Part shown: piece by piece, positions 59,594 through 64,000 of the stretch
Numbering within the stretch: position 1 is the stretch's first letter
Layout of the letters: every line of letters begins with the position of its first letter
From: Spirosoma telluris
GTDB lineage: Bacteria; Bacteroidota; Bacteroidia; Cytophagales; Spirosomataceae
Length of the DNA stretch: 64,000 nucleotides
Reading direction: 5' to 3'
Assembly (NCBI GenBank): GCA_003259005.1
Contig: QLII01000001.1
Location: forward strand, 4,232,501-4,296,500
Made by a program: the position numbers and the translations under genes
The notes under the pieces: generated by a model
Told to the model about the DNA's origin: nothing
Database searches by the model: none
The model's input: the letters and a program-made list of their open reading frames with translations, nothing else

Positions 59594-60388
59594 ATGCCTT
59601 TATCAAACGCTGTTATCTGGATTACGGGCGCATCGTCTGGTATAGGTGAAGCCATCGCCCTAGAAGTAAGTAAACTAGAAAACATCAAACTCGTGCTATC
59701 GGCCCGACGGGAAGACGAATTGCAGCGCGTGGCCACCCAGACAGGCTTACCCGCTTCGGCTGTATTGGTCTTGCCAATGGACATGACTGAGCTAGCTAGC
59801 TTACCGGCTCATGTAGAAACGGTACGTCAACATTTTGGGCGAATTGACTACCTCTTTCAGAATGCGGGAATTACGCAACGCAGTGCGGTTATCGACACCG
59901 ATTTCTCGGTCTACAAACGCATTATGGACGTAAATTTCTTTGGTGTTGTAGCGCTCACCAAAGCCGTGTTGCCCCTAATGGTAGCCCAGGGGAGTGGTCA
60001 TTTTGTCGTGACAAGTAGCGTGGCAGGCAAGTTAGCGACGAAACAACGATCTGGTTATTGCGCTAGCAAACATGCGCTGCACGGCTTTTTCGACGCACTG
60101 CGGGCCGAAGTTTATGAAGCAGGATTGCGCGTAACGATTGTTTGTCCCGGCTATATCCGGACGGCTATTTCGATCAACGCCCTCCGCGCTGATGGGCAGA
60201 CGCACGGCAAGCTGGATGAAAATCAGGAAAAAGGGATGGCTCCAGATGAGTTTGCACAGCGTTTATTGAAAGCAGTTTCTTCCGAAAAAGAGGAAGTCTA
60301 TATTGGCGGCTCAGAAATCTACGGCATCTACCTTAAGCGCTTCCTGCCGGGTTTACTGTCGCGAATTTTGCGAAACCGTCGAAATTAG
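59594..60388 (+). CDS. SDR family oxidoreductase
   Basis: Classical short-chain dehydrogenase of 264 residues. Cofactor motif TGASSGIG (11-18), NAG (90-92), catalytic Ser141/142 and YCASK (Tyr155, Lys159) are present. The C-terminal basic segment (LKRFLPGLLSRILRNRR) resembles DHRS7-like members that associate with membranes. The substrate is unknown. Its stop lies in the left arm of a 34-bp hairpin. Confidence 0.9.
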   Translation: MPLSNAVIWITGASSGIGEAIALEVSKLENIKLVLSARREDELQRVATQTGLPASAVLVLPMDMTELASLPAHVETVRQHFGRIDYLFQNAGITQRSAVIDTDFSVYKRIMDVNFFGVVALTKAVLPLMVAQGSGHFVVTSSVAGKLATKQRSGYCASKHALHGFFDALRAEVYEAGLRVTIVCPGYIRTAISINALRADGQTHGKLDENQEKGMAPDEFAQRLLKAVSSEKEEVYIGGSEIYGIYLKRFLPGLLSRILRNRRN

Positions 60389-60484
60389 TTTGACGTCTGT
60401 AGTTCGAGGTTTGAAGCTGGCTGACGCAAGAATGCTAACGTACCAACCAACTTCAAACCTCGAACTACAGACGTCAAACTAATT
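60383..60484. terminator. 34-bp perfect inverted repeat between convergent genes
   Basis: Arms 60383-60416 and 60451-60484 are perfect complements (34 bp) with a 34-nt loop. The left arm contains the SDR stop codon; the right arm reaches the first base of the amidohydrolase stop. Words are GTTTGACGTCTGTAGTTCG, as at 58517. Confidence 0.9.
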
Positions 60485-61838
60485 TACTGCCCGCTTGCGG
60501 TGGTTAGCTCTTTAATAGCAATTCCCTTACTGGCAAATTCCATATAGTCAGTAGTCAGACGGCAGAGGGATTTCATGCCCAGTACAAAACCACCTTCGTC
60601 AATCTGGAAATCAGGGGTGTGGTGTGGGGCTGCATCCTCTACTTTTTTACCCTTTGTCATGCCCCCAAGAAGAAGAAGAAACCCGGCACTTTCTGCTGGT
60701 AGAAGGAGAAATCTTCAGCACCGGTCTGGGCTGGCGTCAGTTTGATATTGTTCTTACCGGCAACCGCTTCAAGGCTCGGCACCATCTGATCCGTCAGTTT
60801 AGGATCGTTGTAGGTAACCGGGTACATGATATTAATTTTCACATCGGCTTTAGCGCCTGCACTTTCGGCAATATTCGTTGCCACTTCGTTAATCCGTCGA
60901 TGAACCAGTTGTTGCGCTTCCGGGCTAAATGTGCGAATCGTACCAATCATATTCGCTTCTTCGGGAATAATGTTCTGCCGAATACCACTGTGCAGAGCAC
61001 CCACAGTTACGACAGCCGCATTATCGGTGAGGGTAACGTTACGGCTAACGATGGTTTGTAAGCCCATAACTACCTGCGCCGACGTCACAATTGGGTCAAC
61101 GCCTGACCAGGGAGCGGCACCATGCGTTTGCTTCCCTTTAATTTTAATGGCATATGAATCAACAGCTGCCATGGTTGCACCAGGCCGATATTTTATCGTG
61201 CCCACTTCGGTTTGTGAGTTAATGTGCAGACCGAAAATGGCATCAACTTTCGGATTTTCCAGAACACCTTCTTTAACCATTAGGTAAGCACCCCCTTCTT
61301 CACCTTCGGGAGCACCTTCCTCGGCGGGTTGGAAAATGAACTTAACGGTACCCCGCAGATCATTTTTAACGGAGGCCAGTATTTCGGCTGTCCCCATCAG
61401 AATGGCTACGTGCGTATCGTGACCACAAGCGTGCATAACGCCCGTCTGCTGTCCGTTATATTCGGTTTTCACCTGGGATTTGAATGGTACATCAACCCGT
61501 TCCGTCACAGGCAACCCGTCTATATCAGCCCGTAAAGCCACAACAGGGCCAGGCTTTCCGCCTTTGAGTAAGGCAACAACGCCCGTTTTGCCAACCCCGG
61601 TTTTCACCTCCATACCCAGCGATTGCAGGTGAGCTGCTATTTTAGCTGCCGTTTGAAATTCACGATTACCCAGCTCTGGATGTTCATGAAAATCACGACG
61701 CCAGGCAACTACTTTTTTCTCAAGACTTTCGGCGGTTTTGTCCATCCGCGCATTTAACGTTGCCACCTGGCCGAACGTTGTTTGCGCGATAAGGCCAGCG
61801 AAGGCCAGTGAAGAAACAAATAAAGTATGTTTTTTCAT
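60484..61838 (-). CDS. M20 family amidohydrolase, secreted (1-bp frame break)
   Basis: Zinc amidohydrolase of the M20/M40 (hippurate hydrolase/IAA-amino acid hydrolase) type, 451 residues after adding one base to the five-C run 60662-60666. That restores FFFFLGGMTKGKKVEDAAPHHTPDFQIDE and the C-terminal His ligand. A signal peptide (KKHTLFVSSLAFAGLIAQTTFG) is present. Metal motifs are VMHACGHDTHVAILMG, QPAEEGAPEGEEGGAYLM and GLHINSQTEVG. It probably removes acyl groups from amino acids in the periplasm. Confidence 0.9.
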
Positions 61839-62191
61839 TACTATGTATAATTTTTGGGCACAAGTTAAATTAGCAGTTCAAGTTACGCAGAAGGCAGTAG
61901 AAAATATGGATTTTTTAGTGATTTCTCGAATTACCATTCCTCCGAATCCTATAAAACGACTTTATATTTTTCTTTTATATCAATAGCCAAAACTTACCTA
62001 TTCACCCATAATACCTTATCGAAACAAACCAGACTCAATGACGTTGACTAATACTCGGCCAATTTAGTTTCTCGGGGCCGCCCGCGCGGTAGATTCTTTT
62101 GATTCTATTGATTCTGATAAGCAGGTATCTAGTACCAAAAGAATCTATTTTGGAAGAGTACTAATTTATGTATACTCAACGCAAAACAGTC
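61839..62191. other. Intergenic region of about 350 bp
   Basis: Divergent spacer. It holds an 11-bp stem AGATTCTTTTG (62091-62101) / CAAAAGAATCT (62136-62146) with the GATTCTATTGATTCTG word between the arms. Apart from that and AT-rich sequence upstream of the amidohydrolase, nothing was recognised. Confidence 0.5.
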
Positions 62192-62686
62192 ATGATTCGA
62201 ACATACATCAATGCTTTCCAGATTGGCATTATCGCTGGCATGCGCAGCATGATGGCTCCCGCTTTTGTTAGTTACAAATTGTCGCATGCATCATCAAGGC
62301 CACTCGTCGACTCAAAACTTCACTTTCTGGTGTCGCCCAAAGCAACGATGGCGCTAGAACTGATGGCTGGTGGCGAACTCATTGGCGACAAACTCCCGAA
62401 TACGCCCGACCGCACTGCGCAACCTCAATTATGGGGTCGAATTGCATCGGGGGCCATGTGTGGAGCAGCCCTTACCGAAGCCGATAATCAGCCGATTGCA
62501 TATGGAGCAATTTTAGGGGCTTTGGGAGCTGCTGCCGGAACGTTCGCTTTTTTTCACCTTCGCCACTGGTTAACGCATGAGAAAGACGTGCCCGATACGC
62601 TGGTTGCCTTAGCCGAAGATGCCCTCGCCATTGGTGCGGGTCTGGTACTTATTAATGATGAAAAGTTTGGTAGCCTTACAGCCTGA
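62192..62686 (+). CDS. Small membrane protein, DUF4126-like
   Basis: Protein of 164 residues from the ATG at 62192 (MIRTYINAFQIGIIAGMRSMMAP); an in-frame ATG at 62168 is also possible. Hydrophobic or glycine-rich stretches (AFQIGIIAGMRSMMAPAFV, IAYGAILGALGAAAGTFAFFHL, LAIGAGLVLI) suggest a membrane protein. GMRSMMAP and GELIGDKLPNTPDRT are reminiscent of DUF4126. Function unknown. Confidence 0.7.
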   Translation: MIRTYINAFQIGIIAGMRSMMAPAFVSYKLSHASSRPLVDSKLHFLVSPKATMALELMAGGELIGDKLPNTPDRTAQPQLWGRIASGAMCGAALTEADNQPIAYGAILGALGAAAGTFAFFHLRHWLTHEKDVPDTLVALAEDALAIGAGLVLINDEKFGSLTA

Positions 62687-62709
62687 TTCCAGGTCGATTC
62701 TTATTTAGT

Positions 62710-62748
62710 CAACAGAAAAGGCGCATTCAGAATGCGCCTTTTCTGTTG
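62710..62748 (+). terminator. 19-bp perfect hairpin
   Basis: CAACAGAAAAGGCGCATTC (62710-62728) pairs perfectly with 62730-62748. It follows the small membrane protein gene by 23 bp and looks like a strong terminator. Confidence 0.85.
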
Positions 62749-62775
62749 GAATAGCCCAAAACCTTTCCAGTATTG

Positions 62776-62783
62776 TATCTTTG
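62776..62783 (+). promoter_or_regulatory. Candidate -7 box of the aspartokinase gene
   Basis: TATCTTTG fits TAnnTTTG and lies 125 bp before the ATG at 62908, leaving a leader. No clear -33 box. Confidence 0.35.
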
Positions 62784-62907
62784 CATCCCCAAATTGTCTT
62801 CATCAACAGCATCCTGATTAACTTGCGCGACTGATTGGCAGTCTGTTTGCTATGGCAATAGACAACACAGTCCTAATTCGCGTATTTACCCTTTCGCTTA
62901 TCCAGTA

Positions 62908-64000
62908 ATGCAGGTTCTTAAATTCGGTGGCACCTCGGTCGGTTCCGTAGAAAGCATCAAACAAGTTATCCAAATCATTGATACTCATCGCCAAAACGGT
63001 GACCAGATAGCCGTTGTGTTCTCGGCAATGGGGGGTGTTACGAACCAACTCATTGAAATTGGGCGTATGGCTACGTCGGGTGAGCCAGATTACATGGAGT
63101 TGGTTCGGCGGATTGAAGATCGGCATTTCAATGTAGTAAAGGCACTGATTCCCATAAAAGAACAAAGTAAAGTATTCGCCCACGTTCGGGGATTATCAAC
63201 GAATTGGAAGACTTGCTGCGGGGTGTATCACTCATTCGCGAGCTGACCCTTCGTACCCACGACCTTATCACGAGTTTTGGCGAACGGTTATCCACAACGA
63301 TCATCACCGAATGTGTAAAAAGTCGGGGGATTCCAGCACAGTTTTGCGATGCCCGCCAGATCATCAAAACGGATGCACAGTTTGGACAAGCCGAAGTAAA
63401 TTATAGCCTGACCAATCAACTCATTCAGGAGTACTTCGCGAAGTCGACCGCCACTCAGATGGTAACGGGCTTTATCGGGTCGACCGAAAAGAACGAAACC
63501 ACAACGCTGGGCCGGGGCGGTTCCGATTACACCGCCAGTATTCTTGGCGCGGCTCTGAACGCGGAAATTATCGACATCTGGACCGACGTCGACGGCATGA
63601 TGACGGCCGATCCGCGCAAGGTGCCCAATGCCTTCAATATTCCGACCATCACTTACGCCGAAGCCATGGAACTCAGCCACTTCGGAGCCAAGGTGATTTA
63701 TCCACCAAGCCTACAACCTGCCTTTGCCCGGAACATTCCAATCCGGGTGCTTAATACCTTTAACCCCAGCCACGAAGGCACGGTGGTTAGCCGCACCGCC
63801 GAACGGCGGCAGTATACCATCACGGGTATTTCGAGCATCGACGACATAGCCCTTGTAAACGTGCAGGGCTCGGGCATGATTGGGGTAGCGGGTGTATCGG
63901 CGAAGTTATTTGGGGTATTGGCCGCGCATAAAATCAGTGTCATTCTCATCTCGCAGGCATCGTCGGAACACTCCATCTGTTTCGCCATCGACCCACGTGG
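62908..64000 (+). CDS. Aspartokinase, possibly fused to homoserine dehydrogenase (3' end outside window; 1-bp frame break)
   Basis: Phosphorylates aspartate, the first step of lysine, threonine and methionine synthesis. The N-terminus reads MQVLKFGGTSVGSVESIKQV with the ATP-site KFGGTS motif. Adding one G to the run 63188-63191 restores HVRGIINELEDLLRGVSLIRELTLRTHD. Downstream motifs are TTLGRGGSDYTASILG, IWTDVDGMMTADPRKVPNA and ELSHFGAKVIYPPSLQPAF, followed by the start of ACT regulatory domains (ITGISSIDDIALVNVQGSGMIG). In this phylum this N-terminal type is often ThrA, a fusion with homoserine dehydrogenase, but the second half is not in the window. Confidence 0.9.

Noticed and set aside
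4844..63246. Treating parA, parB, metY, aspartokinase and others as pseudogenes
   Set aside because: Every break is a single missing base in a run, motifs are intact across each junction, and several are essential housekeeping genes.

Overview
The window reads as chromosome of a Bacteroidota bacterium, most likely Cytophagales (Spirosoma-like; the genus is inference). The reasons are two type IX secretion cargo proteins with gliding-motility-type C-terminal domains, the gene order parA-parB-DUF5683-dapB-lepB, TAnnTTTG-type promoter boxes, secreted SGNH, ThuA, PhoD and CocE hydrolases, and an S-box riboswitch ahead of metY-metX. No rRNA, tRNA, CRISPR array or prophage was seen. The only complete mobile element is one IS982-family insertion.

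Layout. 1-6.7 kb: 3' end of ung, then a minus-strand housekeeping block (parA, parB, DUF5683, dapB, lepB, cell-wall amidase). 6.9-12.3 kb: two paralogous propeller/phosphoesterase fusions with acidic tails. 12.3-21.2 kb: LytTR regulator, a small membrane protein, YdjC-type deacetylase, radical SAM/SPASM protein, two Uma2 proteins, an amylase-like protein, a hypothetical protein and a DUF4139 protein. 21.2-28.2 kb: Ldh-type oxidoreductase, the IS, aldo/keto reductase, outer-membrane barrel, circularly permuted ATP-grasp protein and a glycosyltransferase. 28.3-34.2 kb: tandem pair of about 960-residue secreted proteins. 34.3-40.8 kb: yebC-like gene, lysA and a 1,457-residue secreted protein. 41-50.4 kb: PhoD phosphatase, NagB-like isomerase, NCS2 permease, secreted nucleosidase, esterase, SGNH hydrolase, metX, metY with SAM riboswitch, DUF721 protein. 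50.4-64 kb: deacetylase/glycosyltransferase pair, CocE hydrolase, ThuA protein, Na+/H+ antiporter and inward-rectifier K+ channel (divergent), LD-carboxypeptidase, SDR, M20 amidohydrolase, small membrane protein and the start of aspartokinase. dapB, lysA, metX, metY and the aspartokinase all belong to the aspartate family of amino-acid synthesis, scattered over 60 kb.

Sequence quality. 29 breaks in reading frame were found. Every one is repaired by adding a single base to a homopolymer run (26 in G/C runs, 3 in A/T runs); none needs a base removed. The tandem paralogs give an internal control: the copies differ by exactly these bases. I therefore treat the broken genes as intact genes with missing bases and give one merged span for each.

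The most unusual signal is a system of long, often perfect inverted repeats (9-34 bp stems) at the 3' ends of genes. They are built from a few short repeated 'words' (families such as GTTTGTAGTTTGAGG, GGATAATGAATAATGG, GATTCTATTGATTCTG, ACAGGATTAACAGGAT, GGTTTACGG). They commonly overlap stop codons and sometimes encode the last residues of a protein. The IS982 element sits inside the loop of one of them.
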